6,789 nt of DNA from an uncultured Oscillospiraceae bacterium. Lineage in GTDB: Bacteria > Bacillota > Clostridia > Oscillospirales > Acutalibacteraceae. The notes below the pieces were generated by a model. It saw only the letters and a program-made list of their open reading frames with translations, searched no databases and had not been told where the DNA came from. Where the stretch lies: contig URRK01000091.1 of the NCBI GenBank assembly GCA_900550315.1, positions 1-6,789 of the forward strand, in the 5' to 3' direction. The translations under genes and the position numbers were made by a program. Shown piece by piece: positions 1 to 4,759 of the stretch. How positions within the stretch are numbered: position 1 is the first letter of the stretch; each line of letters opens with the position of its first letter.

Positions 1-22
1 GCCAGGCTTTTAATTTTTTCAT
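1..22 (-). CDS. 5' end of an unidentified minus-strand gene (runs off the left edge)
   Basis: Only the first seven codons are in the window (MKKLKAW, ATG at 22-20). The start is supported by an AGGAG ribosome site on the minus strand at 36-32, nine bases upstream of the ATG. It lies directly downstream of a promoter (217-245), a long structured leader and an intrinsic terminator (42-75). The product cannot be identified from seven residues. The Lys-rich start could be an ordinary N terminus or the beginning of a signal peptide or membrane anchor, which is a guess. The context suggests that expression is controlled by leader attenuation. Confidence 0.6.
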
Positions 23-41
23 AGCGACCAACTCCTATATT

Positions 42-75
42 AAAAAAAGTGCGTGCAACTCGTCGCTGCACGCAC
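42..75 (-). terminator. Intrinsic terminator in the leader of the minus-strand gene
   Basis: Read on the minus strand, a perfect 9-bp stem (75-67 with 57-49, GUGCGUGCA paired with UGCACGCAC) encloses a 9-nt loop. It is followed at once by seven U residues (48-42). The ribosome site of the next gene begins only six bases further on. A terminator this close to a start codon, downstream of a promoter with no intervening gene, is the usual layout of a transcription attenuator. Confidence 0.8.
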
Positions 76-210
76 GAAAAACGCAAGCTCCGAATTGCTA
101 CCACACTAATTCTATGTTTTACGCTATAAGACGCAAAAACGAGCCCGCATTTTTACCGAAGTAAAAAAAGCGCACTTACAGCATAAAACGAAATATTAAA
201 TTAGTGTGGT
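76..210 (-). ncRNA. Structured 5' leader RNA, candidate riboswitch or attenuator of unknown class
   Basis: Seen on the minus strand from its predicted 5' end at about 210. P1 pairs 210-199 with 111-100 (12 bp, no mismatch). An internal loop of 9 and 4 nt follows, and then P2 pairs 189-175 with 130-116 (15 bp, including two G-U pairs). At the apex a 7-bp A/U-rich stem (167-161 with 156-150) is capped by a C(UUCG)G tetraloop at 157-160. The two G-U pairs would be A/C mismatches on the plus strand, which favours a minus-strand RNA. A weak 4-bp hairpin (GCAA/UUGC) lies between P1 and the terminator. The element ends in the 42-75 terminator just before a ribosome site. I do not recognise a known riboswitch consensus. 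The alternatives are a separately terminated small RNA of about 170 nt, or a small palindromic mobile repeat. Confidence 0.55.
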
Positions 211-216
211 GCCCTT

Positions 217-245
217 ATTATATCAGAAAACCGCCGCGCTTTCAA
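217..245 (-). promoter_or_regulatory. Sigma-A-type promoter for the minus-strand leader
   Basis: On the minus strand, TTGAAA (245-240) and TATAAT (222-217) are separated by 17 bp. The predicted start, about 7 bases after the -10 box, falls near 210. That is the first base of the P1 hairpin arm, and the coincidence supports both calls. The -35 box lies only four bases from the left inverted repeat of the hicAB/IS30 cassette. Confidence 0.7.
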
Positions 246-249
246 TAAT

Positions 250-275
250 AATTGCAAAAAACCGCAAAAAGTTTT
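250..275 (+). repeat. Left inverted repeat of the hicAB/IS30 cassette
   Basis: The core is AATTGCAAAAA, two variable bases, CGCAAAAA, one variable base and TTTT. It matches the reverse complement of 2092-2117 at 23 of 26 positions. Its A-tracts make part of the match low-complexity, but the shared TTGC and CGC landmarks sit in the same register, 10 bp apart, in both copies. Confidence 0.55.
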
Positions 276-285
276 GAAAAAGTGC

Positions 286-314
286 TTGACAAATACGTAT
301 TAAAGGCGTATAAT
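286..314 (+). promoter_or_regulatory. Consensus sigma-A promoter for hicAB
   Basis: TTGACA (286-291) and TATAAT (309-314) are both perfect consensus hexamers with a 17-bp spacer. The predicted start at about 321 gives a leader of only about 11 nt before hicA. The spacer contains a perfect 10-bp palindrome, AATACGTATT (292-301), placed where a HicB or HicAB dimer could block RNA polymerase. Autoregulation is typical of the family, but the operator role of this site is inferred. Confidence 0.9.
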
Positions 315-331
315 ATAAACATAGAGAGGAG

Positions 332-514
332 ATGATACAAACGAAAAGAGCAGACCTCATAAAGCTACTCGAAAAAAACGGTTGGTACTTAAAAAGAAAC
401 GGAGGCGGGCACGACATCTACACCAACGGAAAAGAGAGCGAAACAATCCCGAGGCACAGAGAATTAAAAGAAAATCTCGCAAGGGCAATAATTAAAAGGC
501 GGGGGCTCAAATGA
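332..514 (+). CDS. hicA: HicA-family mRNA interferase toxin
   Basis: A 60-residue protein of normal HicA size. HicA toxins adopt a double-stranded-RNA-binding-like fold and cleave mRNA, and HicB neutralises them. The N-terminal helix and first strand (DLIKLLEKNGWYLKR, residues 8-22) lead into GGGHDIY, with the expected catalytic His at residue 27. The segment TIPRHRELKENLARAIIKRRGL (38-59) matches the conserved IPRH...L...ILK tail. It is the first gene of the hicAB operon, which has a consensus promoter. The start is odd: AGGAG (327-331) directly abuts the ATG at 332 with no spacer, on a leader of about 11 nt, so initiation may be weak. An ACG at 341 would sit at ideal spacing and give the usual MK...LIKLL start, but ATG is retained as the conservative choice. 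The family call is firm. Activity is not shown. Confidence 0.93.
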   Translation: MIQTKRADLIKLLEKNGWYLKRNGGGHDIYTNGKESETIPRHRELKENLARAIIKRRGLK

Positions 515-524
515 GCCCCACGCC
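498..524 (+). promoter_or_regulatory. Stable hairpin spanning the hicA stop codon
   Basis: GGGGCTC (502-508) pairs with GAGCCCC (513-519) across a 4-nt loop. GGCG (498-501) pairs with CGCC (521-524) past one bulged A. The hicA stop (512-514) lies in the loop and 3' arm. No U-run follows, so it is not a classical terminator. It could slow ribosomes or RNases, or set the toxin-to-antitoxin ratio between the two genes. That function is inferred. Confidence 0.6.
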
Positions 525-563
525 GCCCGAGCTTAATATATATTTTATTGGAGGTAACTATAT

Positions 564-959
564 ATGAAAAATTCATATCCTATTTTGCTTATACCCGAGG
601 ATAAGGGCTTTACGGTTTATATTCCCGATTTTGATATTAACACACAAGGCGAAGATTTAACCGACGCTATCGAAATGGCGCGGGACGCTATCGGCTTAAT
701 GGGTGTTGATATGGAGGACGACGGAAAAGCGCTGCCTACACCCCGCAAGCTCGATACCGTTAAAACGGCGCAAGGAGAAATCGTAACGCTTGTAGACGTT
801 GACTTTGCAGAATATCGGCGCAAAAACGAAATGAGAGTAGTTAAGAAAAATTGTACTCTCCCGAGTTGGCTTTGCTATGCGGCAGAAAAGGCAAATATTA
901 ACTTTTCCCAGGCTTTACAAGAGGCACTCAAACGGGAGTTGAGAATAACAGACAGGTAA
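564..959 (+). CDS. hicB: HicB-family antitoxin
   Basis: A 131-residue antitoxin partner of HicA. Residues 1-85 form the HicB domain, a degenerate RNase H-like fold that covers the toxin. Visible hallmarks are YPILLIPEDKGFTVYIPDF, GEDLTDAIEMARDAIGLM and LPTP. Residues 90-127 (VVKKNCTLPSWLCYAAEKA, then NINFSQALQEALKREL) form a ribbon-helix-helix DNA-binding domain, implying autoregulation at the hicA promoter. GGAGG (550-554) lies nine bases before the ATG, a much better ribosome site than that of hicA, consistent with the antitoxin being made in excess. It sits 49 bp after hicA, with a strong hairpin between them. The order toxin-then-antitoxin is normal for hicAB. It is followed by a terminator and then the transposase. 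Confidence 0.93.
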   Translation: MKNSYPILLIPEDKGFTVYIPDFDINTQGEDLTDAIEMARDAIGLMGVDMEDDGKALPTPRKLDTVKTAQGEIVTLVDVDFAEYRRKNEMRVVKKNCTLPSWLCYAAEKANINFSQALQEALKRELRITDR

Positions 960-973
960 ACCGAGCACACTTG

Positions 974-1010
974 AGCCCGTTCCCTCCGTGGGAGCGGGCT
1001 ATATTATTTT
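974..1010 (+). terminator. Intrinsic terminator of hicAB
   Basis: An 11-bp stem (974-984 with 990-1000, one G-U pair) has a 5-nt loop and is followed by a T-rich but interrupted tract (ATATTATTTT, 1001-1010). It begins 15 bases after the hicB stop. It separates hicAB transcription from the transposase, which would then depend on read-through or on its own weak promoter. Confidence 0.8.
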
Positions 1011-1044
1011 AATGATTATTTCAATAAAACGGAGCGATTTTATT

Positions 1045-2088
1045 ATGAAAAGAACATTTAAGCATTTAACCTTTAACGACAGGCTAAAAATAGAGGCGTG
1101 GCTAAAAGCGGGAGTATCAAAAAAGGATATGGCGTGTATGCTTGGCGTGCATTGGAGAACAATTTATAACGAGCTCGCAAGAGGACAATATGAACACTTA
1201 AATAGCGACTACACAACCGAAATGCGATACAGTCCCGATATTGCGGAGGAAAAATATCAAGAGAATTTAAGAGCAAAGGGAGCGGGGCTCAAAATCGGAA
1301 ACGACCACGAATACGCTAATTATCTTGAATATAAAGTATCGGTTGAAAAATACGCGCCTGGCGCTATTTTGGGGGAAATAAAGCAAAAAGGAATACAATT
1401 CAATACCACCATTTCAAAGACTACTTTTTATCGCTATATTACGGACGGCGTTTTTTTAACTATCACAAATGCCGACTTGCCCGTAAAGAAAAACAAGACG
1501 AAAAAGAAATATAAAAAAGTACGTGCCGCTCGTGCACCAAAAGGCGAAAGCATAGAGAAACGCCCCGCAGAGATTGCGGAGCGTTCAACTTTCGGTCATT
1601 GGGAAATGGATTGCATAGAGGGCAAAAAAGGTACTAAAAAAACTATGCTTGTACTTACCGAGCGTTATACCCGCTACGAAATTATACGCATTATGAAAGA
1701 CCATACAGCCGCAAGCGTTGTTAAAGCTCTTAACGGCATAGAGCGCACATACGGCGCAGACTTTTACAAAGTGTTCCAAAGTATCACAATAGACAACGGC
1801 TCCGAGTTTTCCGACCGAGAGGGACTCGAGCAAAGCTGCCGTCGCGTTAGCAACCGCACGAAAGTATATTATTGCCACCCTTACAGCGCTTACGAGCGCG
1901 GCTCTAACGAAAATCAAAATAAAATGATACGCCGACACTATCCAAAAGGCGTTAGCTTTGAAAAAGTAACGCCCGCAGACACCCGAAAGCTCGAACAATG
2001 GATAAACAATTACCCGAGAGGTATTTTTAACTTTTCGACCTCTGCCGACTTATACGAGGCGTGCATAAATAGCCTCCTATCCGCCTAA
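1045..2088 (+). CDS. IS30-family DDE transposase
   Basis: A 347-residue transposase. Residues 8-46 form an N-terminal helix-turn-helix (LTFNDRLKIEAWL, then GVSKKDMACMLGVHWRTIYNEL) that would bind the element ends. A basic linker lies at 146-162. The RNase H-like catalytic core shows Asp189 in GHWEMDCIEG, Asp250 in ITIDNGSEF and Glu289 in ERGSNENQNKMIRRHYPKG, which is the IS30 signature. The second Asp and the Glu are separated by 38 residues rather than the usual 33, because of a short insertion around 258-271. The C-terminal NNYPRGIFNF replaces the common NNRPRK form. The start at 1045 is chosen for GGAG (1031-1034) at 10-base spacing and because MKRTFKHLTF is a typical start. An upstream in-frame start at 988 lies inside the hicAB terminator. 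The frame is intact with all catalytic residues, so it is probably functional. Confidence 0.93.
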   Translation: MKRTFKHLTFNDRLKIEAWLKAGVSKKDMACMLGVHWRTIYNELARGQYEHLNSDYTTEMRYSPDIAEEKYQENLRAKGAGLKIGNDHEYANYLEYKVSVEKYAPGAILGEIKQKGIQFNTTISKTTFYRYITDGVFLTITNADLPVKKNKTKKKYKKVRAARAPKGESIEKRPAEIAERSTFGHWEMDCIEGKKGTKKTMLVLTERYTRYEIIRIMKDHTAASVVKALNGIERTYGADFYKVFQSITIDNGSEFSDREGLEQSCRRVSNRTKVYYCHPYSAYERGSNENQNKMIRRHYPKGVSFEKVTPADTRKLEQWINNYPRGIFNFSTSADLYEACINSLLSA

Positions 2089-2091
2089 AAT

Positions 2092-2117
2092 AAAATTTTT
2101 TGCGACTTTTTGCAATT
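2092..2117 (-). repeat. Right inverted repeat of the hicAB/IS30 cassette
   Basis: On the minus strand it reads AATTGCAAAAA, two variable bases, CGCAAAAA, one variable base and TTTT, mirroring 250-275. It begins 3 bp after the transposase stop codon. A TTGACT box just beyond it (2124-2129) could be part of the true terminus. Confidence 0.55.
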
Positions 2118-2253
2118 TACCTCTTGACTTTTCACAAAGCAGGGGCTGGAGCAGAACTTGTGTGTTTTACCCAGTGGTTGCGCCAAAAGCCAAATAGCCG
2201 GACAAAGGATTACCGGACTACAACAAAAAATTCATAAATTATTCAAAAAACTA
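2118..2253 (+). other. Non-coding stretch, possible remnant of an interrupted gene
   Basis: Lies between the right repeat and the symporter promoter. One plus frame stays open from 2094 to a TAA at 2235-2237. Its last part (from 2139) reads like coding composition (AGAGAELVCFTQWLRQKP...), but there is no start codon with a ribosome site and I do not recognise the sequence. It may be the 3' stub of a gene cut off by the insertion, or chance. A small imperfect hairpin (TAG-CCGG / CCGG-A-CTA, around 2195-2219) is also present. No promoter or RNA gene is evident. Confidence 0.3.
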
Positions 2254-2282
2254 TTGCAAAGCGCAAATTACTGTGATATAAT
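2254..2282 (+). promoter_or_regulatory. Promoter for the glycine riboswitch and symporter transcript
   Basis: TTGCAA (2254-2259) and a perfect TATAAT (2277-2282) are separated by 17 bp. A TG dinucleotide one base before the -10 box (TGATATAAT) makes it an extended -10 promoter. The predicted start is near 2289, giving a leader of about 315 nt before the symporter ATG. Confidence 0.8.
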
Positions 2283-2293
2283 AATTTTATTGC

Positions 2294-2377
2294 AGGCTGT
2301 GTTTTTTAGGTAGGCTTGGTTTGTTTTACCTTTTTCGCAGCCCTTACTTGCAGAATGTCGCTCAAACTGTAAGTAAG
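2294..2377 (+). promoter_or_regulatory. Structured leader 5' of the glycine aptamer (possible ghost-aptamer region)
   Basis: Two hairpins precede the aptamer. The first is closed by GGCUGUG (2295-2301) paired with CGCAGCC around 2336-2342, and has an inner AGGUAGG/UUUACCU stem flanked by U-rich strands. The second pairs 2343-2353 with 2367-2377 (11 bp, one G-U) across a 13-nt loop and directly abuts the aptamer. Single-aptamer glycine riboswitches often keep a vestigial neighbouring stem in place of the second aptamer. This 5' stem is in the right place for that, but the assignment is inference. Confidence 0.5.
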
Positions 2378-2382
2378 CAGCA

Positions 2383-2486
2383 GCTTTGGAGAAGTCCGGT
2401 TTACCGCCGCGTTTTTACGGTGTTTTTGCCGGGGGCCGAAGGGGCAAGCTAATTTTTGGTGAAACTCTCAGGCAAAAGGACAAAGT
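2383..2486 (+). promoter_or_regulatory. Glycine riboswitch, single aptamer
   Basis: The conserved glycine-aptamer blocks are all visible and in order: GGAGAAGTCC (P2 5' side, from 2388), ACCGCCG, then GCCGAAGGGGCAAGC (2435-2449), GTGAAACTCTCAGGCAAAAGG (2459-2479) and ACAAAG. P1 pairs 2383-2388 with 2481-2486. P2 uses GAGAAGU with ACUCUC and has one bulged base. Only one full aptamer is present, so this is a singlet rather than the classical tandem. It lies upstream of a terminator and an AGCS symporter gene, a well-known target class for this riboswitch. The predicted action is OFF when glycine binds, from overlapping base-pairing described in the findings. Confidence 0.95.
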
Positions 2487-2552
2487 AATTTTTATAAACC
2501 CCAAAAAAGCCGGTTTTGCCGGTGCCTTTGCCGGGTTGTTGCTTTGTTTTGT

Positions 2553-2589
2553 TAGCTGCTGTTAAAAAACAGCGGCTATTTTTTATTTT
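2553..2589 (+). terminator. Riboswitch expression-platform terminator
   Basis: An 11-bp stem (2553-2563 with 2568-2578, one G-U pair) has an AAAA loop and is followed by TTTTTTATTTT (2579-2589). The symporter ribosome site GGAGG starts at the next base. The 5' arm of this terminator can instead pair with 2376-2385, immediately 5' of and overlapping aptamer P1, forming a competing antiterminator. Confidence 0.9.
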
Positions 2590-2604
2590 GGAGGTTTTGA
2601 AACA

Positions 2605-4056
2605 ATGGATCTTAACGCAATTATTGATAAGGTCGACGGCTTTGTTTGGGGCTGGGTCTTGATTATTTTAATTATTGGCGCCGGCATTTTGCTTACGGTG
2701 CGCACCCGCGCCGTGCAGGTTCGCCACCTGGGCAAGGCTTTAAAATTTATGGTAAAAAATGAGGAGGGCGGCCACGGCGAGGTTTCCTCCTTCGGGGCGC
2801 TTTGCACGGCACTTTCGGCCACCATTGGTACGGGCAACATTGTTGGCGTTGCAACGGCTATTGTAGCCGGCGGCCCCGGCGCATTAATTTGGATGTTGAT
2901 TGCCGCATTTTTCGGCATGGCCACCAAATACTCTGAGGGCTTGCTGGCCATTAAATACCGCACAGTAGACGCCGACGGCCACGCTTTGGGCGGCCCGTTT
3001 TATTACATAGAGCGCGGATTGAAAGAATGCCTTGGCGGCAACTGGCGCTGGCTGGGCAAAATTTTTGCCGTGTTTGGCGCGCTGGCCGGCCTTTTGGGCA
3101 TTGGTACCATTACCCAAATTAACGGCATTACCTCGGCGGCCGACCGCGTATTTAACAGCCAGGTGTTATTTACCCTTGGCAGTGGAGATGAAAAACGCGA
3201 CATTACCTTAGCGGTTGTTATTTGCGGGGCTTTGGTTACCTTTTTTGCCGCCCTTGTTATTATTGGCGGCGTAAAGCGTATTGCCAAGGTTTCCTCGGTT
3301 GTGGTGCCGTTTATGGCGGTGGCTTATGTACTGTTTGCCATTTTAATTTTAATTTACAACGCACAAAAAATTCCGGCTGCGGTTTCGCTGGCCTGCCAAA
3401 GCGCATTTAATGTTAAAGCGGTTGGCGGCGCCATTGTTGGCCTTACCCTTAAAACGGCCATTCAAAAGGGTGTTGGCCGCGGCATTTTCTCCAACGAATC
3501 CGGCTTGGGCTCGGCCCCGATTGCCGCCGCTGCTGCCAAAACGCACTCCTGCGTGCGGCAGGGTCTGGTTTCTATGACGGGCACCTTTGTAGATACCATT
3601 ATTATTTGCACCATGACCGGCCTTACCATTATTGTAACCGGCGCCTGGAACCCGAATGTAACCGGCCAGAATTTAGACGCCTTTAATGTTACCGCCTGGG
3701 CCTGGGAGCAGGGCTTACCCATTAATAACGAGCTTTGCGTTATTATACTTTCGCTTTGCTTAGCTTTTTTTGCCTTTACTACCATTTTGGGTTGGGACTA
3801 TTACGCCGAGCGCTGCGTTGAGTACCTGCTGGGCGGCAAAAAGAAAGGCGCATTGCTGGTTTTTCGCATTATTTACATAGTAGCCGTAGCTGTTGGCCCG
3901 TATTTAACCGTTTCGGCCGTTTGGGGCATGGCAGATATTTTTAACGGCTTAATGGCTTTTCCGAACTTAGTGGCGCTGGTATTTTTAAGCGGCGTTGTAG
4001 GACGCGAGACCAAAGCCCACTTTGAAAAAGGCAAGCTAAAGCTGCCTAAAGCCTAA
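2605..4056 (+). CDS. AGCS-family sodium:alanine/glycine symporter
   Basis: A 483-residue inner-membrane transporter of the alanine/glycine:cation symporter family, which couples Na+ (or H+) entry to uptake of small neutral amino acids. Family signatures are visible throughout: IGTGNIVGVATAIVAGGPGA (74-93), FGMATKYSEGLLAIKYR (103-119), GGPFYYIERGL (129-139), GVGRGIFSNESGLGSAPIAA (289-308), GTFVDTIIICTMTGL (326-340) and FAFTTILGWDYYAERC (389-404). About ten to eleven hydrophobic helices are present, and length is normal for the family. The start follows GGAGG (2590-2594) at 10-base spacing. The gene is preceded by a glycine riboswitch and terminator, which points to glycine (and possibly alanine) as the physiological substrate. 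It forms a single-gene transcript closed by a strong terminator. Exact ion and substrate preference cannot be read from the sequence. Confidence 0.95.
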   Translation: MDLNAIIDKVDGFVWGWVLIILIIGAGILLTVRTRAVQVRHLGKALKFMVKNEEGGHGEVSSFGALCTALSATIGTGNIVGVATAIVAGGPGALIWMLIAAFFGMATKYSEGLLAIKYRTVDADGHALGGPFYYIERGLKECLGGNWRWLGKIFAVFGALAGLLGIGTITQINGITSAADRVFNSQVLFTLGSGDEKRDITLAVVICGALVTFFAALVIIGGVKRIAKVSSVVVPFMAVAYVLFAILILIYNAQKIPAAVSLACQSAFNVKAVGGAIVGLTLKTAIQKGVGRGIFSNESGLGSAPIAAAAAKTHSCVRQGLVSMTGTFVDTIIICTMTGLTIIVTGAWNPNVTGQNLDAFNVTAWAWEQGLPINNELCVIILSLCLAFFAFTTILGWDYYAERCVEYLLGGKKKGALLVFRIIYIVAVAVGPYLTVSAVWGMADIFNGLMAFPNLVALVFLSGVVGRETKAHFEKGKLKLPKA

Positions 4057-4101
4057 AGCTTATTGGCTTTGCCGGCCTTTAAAGCAATAAAATATGCAGC
4101 G

Positions 4102-4139
4102 CAGCCGGTTGAAAAGCATTTTCAACCGGCTGTTTTTTT
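4102..4139 (+). terminator. Strong intrinsic terminator of the symporter gene
   Basis: A perfect 14-bp stem (4102-4115 with 4119-4132) with a 3-nt loop is followed by seven T residues (4133-4139). It lies 45 bases after the symporter stop. The minus-strand side lacks a U-run, so it is not obviously bidirectional for the convergent rubrerythrin gene. Confidence 0.95.
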
Positions 4140-4219
4140 ATTCTTTACGGTGTTTAATTTTGTTGGGCGTTTTACTGCACCCTAAGAGCACGGCAAACGC
4201 CAATAGCGCAAAGTTGATT

Positions 4220-4759
4220 TTAATAATTTTCGGCGTGAATTTCAAAATACGCCTGCGGATGCGCGCAAACTGGGCAAACAACCGGCGCTTTTTCACCCAC
4301 CACAAGGTGTCCGCAGCTACGGCACTCCCAAATTTTTACCGAGCTCTTGGCAAAAACCTCCTGCAATTTTACATTGCTCAGCAAAGCACGGTAGCGTTCC
4401 TCGTGCATTTTTTCAATGGCCCCAACCAGGCGGAATTTTGCGGCCAGCTCGGTAAATCCCTCCTCCTCGGCGGTTTTAGCAAATCTTTCGTACATATCGG
4501 TCCATTCGTAATTTTCGCTGTCGGCGGCGTTTTCCAAATTATCGGCGGTGCCGCCCAGGCAGTTTAGCTCTTTAAACCAAATCTTTGCGTGCTCTTTTTC
4601 GTTGTCGGCCGTTTTTAAAAACAGGGCGGCAATTTGCTCAAACCCCTCTTGCTTGGCTTTGGCGGCAAAAAAAGTGTACTTGCCCCGCGCCTGTGATTCC
4701 CCGTTAAAAGCGGCCATTAAATTTTGCTCGGTTTTGGTGCCGGAATACTTGTTTGTCAT
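4220..4759 (-). CDS. rbr: Rubrerythrin (NADH-linked peroxidase of anaerobes)
   Basis: A 179-residue cytoplasmic protein that reduces hydrogen peroxide to water in anaerobes, taking electrons through rubredoxin-type iron. Residues 1-135 form the ferritin-like four-helix diiron domain, with ligands visible as Glu21 (GESQAR), Glu54 and His57 (NEKEHAK), Glu85 and Asp88 (YEWTDMY), and Glu116 with His119 (EKMHEERY). Residues 140-179 form the rubredoxin domain with an FeS4 site of Cys146, Cys149, Cys162 and Cys165 (CxxC-x12-CxxC). Asp88 stands where the Desulfovibrio protein has Glu97, the residue that exchanges with His on reduction. Asp is, to my recollection, common in clostridial copies. A purine-rich AAAGGGG site lies seven bases before the ATG. 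It is transcribed convergently to the symporter and divergently from the DUF5058 operon. No clear promoter or PerR-like box was found upstream. Confidence 0.95.
   Translation of the reverse strand: MTNKYSGTKTEQNLMAAFNGESQARGKYTFFAAKAKQEGFEQIAALFLKTADNEKEHAKIWFKELNCLGGTADNLENAADSENYEWTDMYERFAKTAEEEGFTELAAKFRLVGAIEKMHEERYRALLSNVKLQEVFAKSSVKIWECRSCGHLVVGEKAPVVCPVCAHPQAYFEIHAENY

Larger units (their letters stand above)
250..2117 (+). mobile_element. Putative IS30-type element carrying hicAB as passenger genes
   Basis: The limits are set by an imperfect 26-bp inverted repeat (250-275 against 2092-2117, 23 of 26 positions matching). Packing between the repeats is very tight. The hicA -35 box begins 11 bp inside the left repeat and the transposase stop codon lies 3 bp before the right repeat. 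No alternative left terminus resembling the right repeat is visible between hicB and the transposase. The A-rich composition differs from the GCC/GGC-rich genes downstream. I see no convincing 2-3 bp target duplication, so the exact ends are uncertain. The right end could extend to about 2130, where a TTGACT box resembles the outward -35 found at some IS30-family ends. Carriage of hicAB is an inference from layout. Confidence 0.5.

Noticed and set aside
97..112. T-box-like motif (AGTGTGGTAGC on the minus strand)
   Set aside because: It resembles the T-box antiterminator consensus only loosely. It is fully paired in P1, and the terminator does not overlap it.
100..210. A MITE or IS remnant defined by the 12-bp terminal inverted repeats
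   Set aside because: No flanking target duplication is visible. The G-U pairs, the promoter whose start matches the repeat edge, and the following terminator and ribosome site fit a leader RNA better. It remains an alternative.
988..1044. Upstream in-frame start adding 19 residues to the transposase
   Set aside because: The codon lies inside the hicAB terminator hairpin. The ATG at 1045 has a proper ribosome site and a typical IS30 N terminus.
1585..1998. 137-codon open frame on the minus strand
   Set aside because: It is antisense to the catalytic core of the transposase, has no ribosome site and no recognisable domain.
2289..2380. A first glycine aptamer making a tandem riboswitch
   Set aside because: The conserved aptamer core (GCCGAAGGGGCAA and the CTCAGGCAAAAGGAC block) is absent here. 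Only simple hairpins are present.
2583..3785. Several minus-strand and alternative-frame open frames within the symporter
   Set aside because: They are shadows of a GC-biased coding sequence whose plus frame has clear AGCS motifs throughout.
4166..4201. Hairpin GGCGTTT/AAACGCC downstream of rbr as its terminator
   Set aside because: The 22-nt loop is large and no U-run follows on the minus strand, so a terminator call is not supported.
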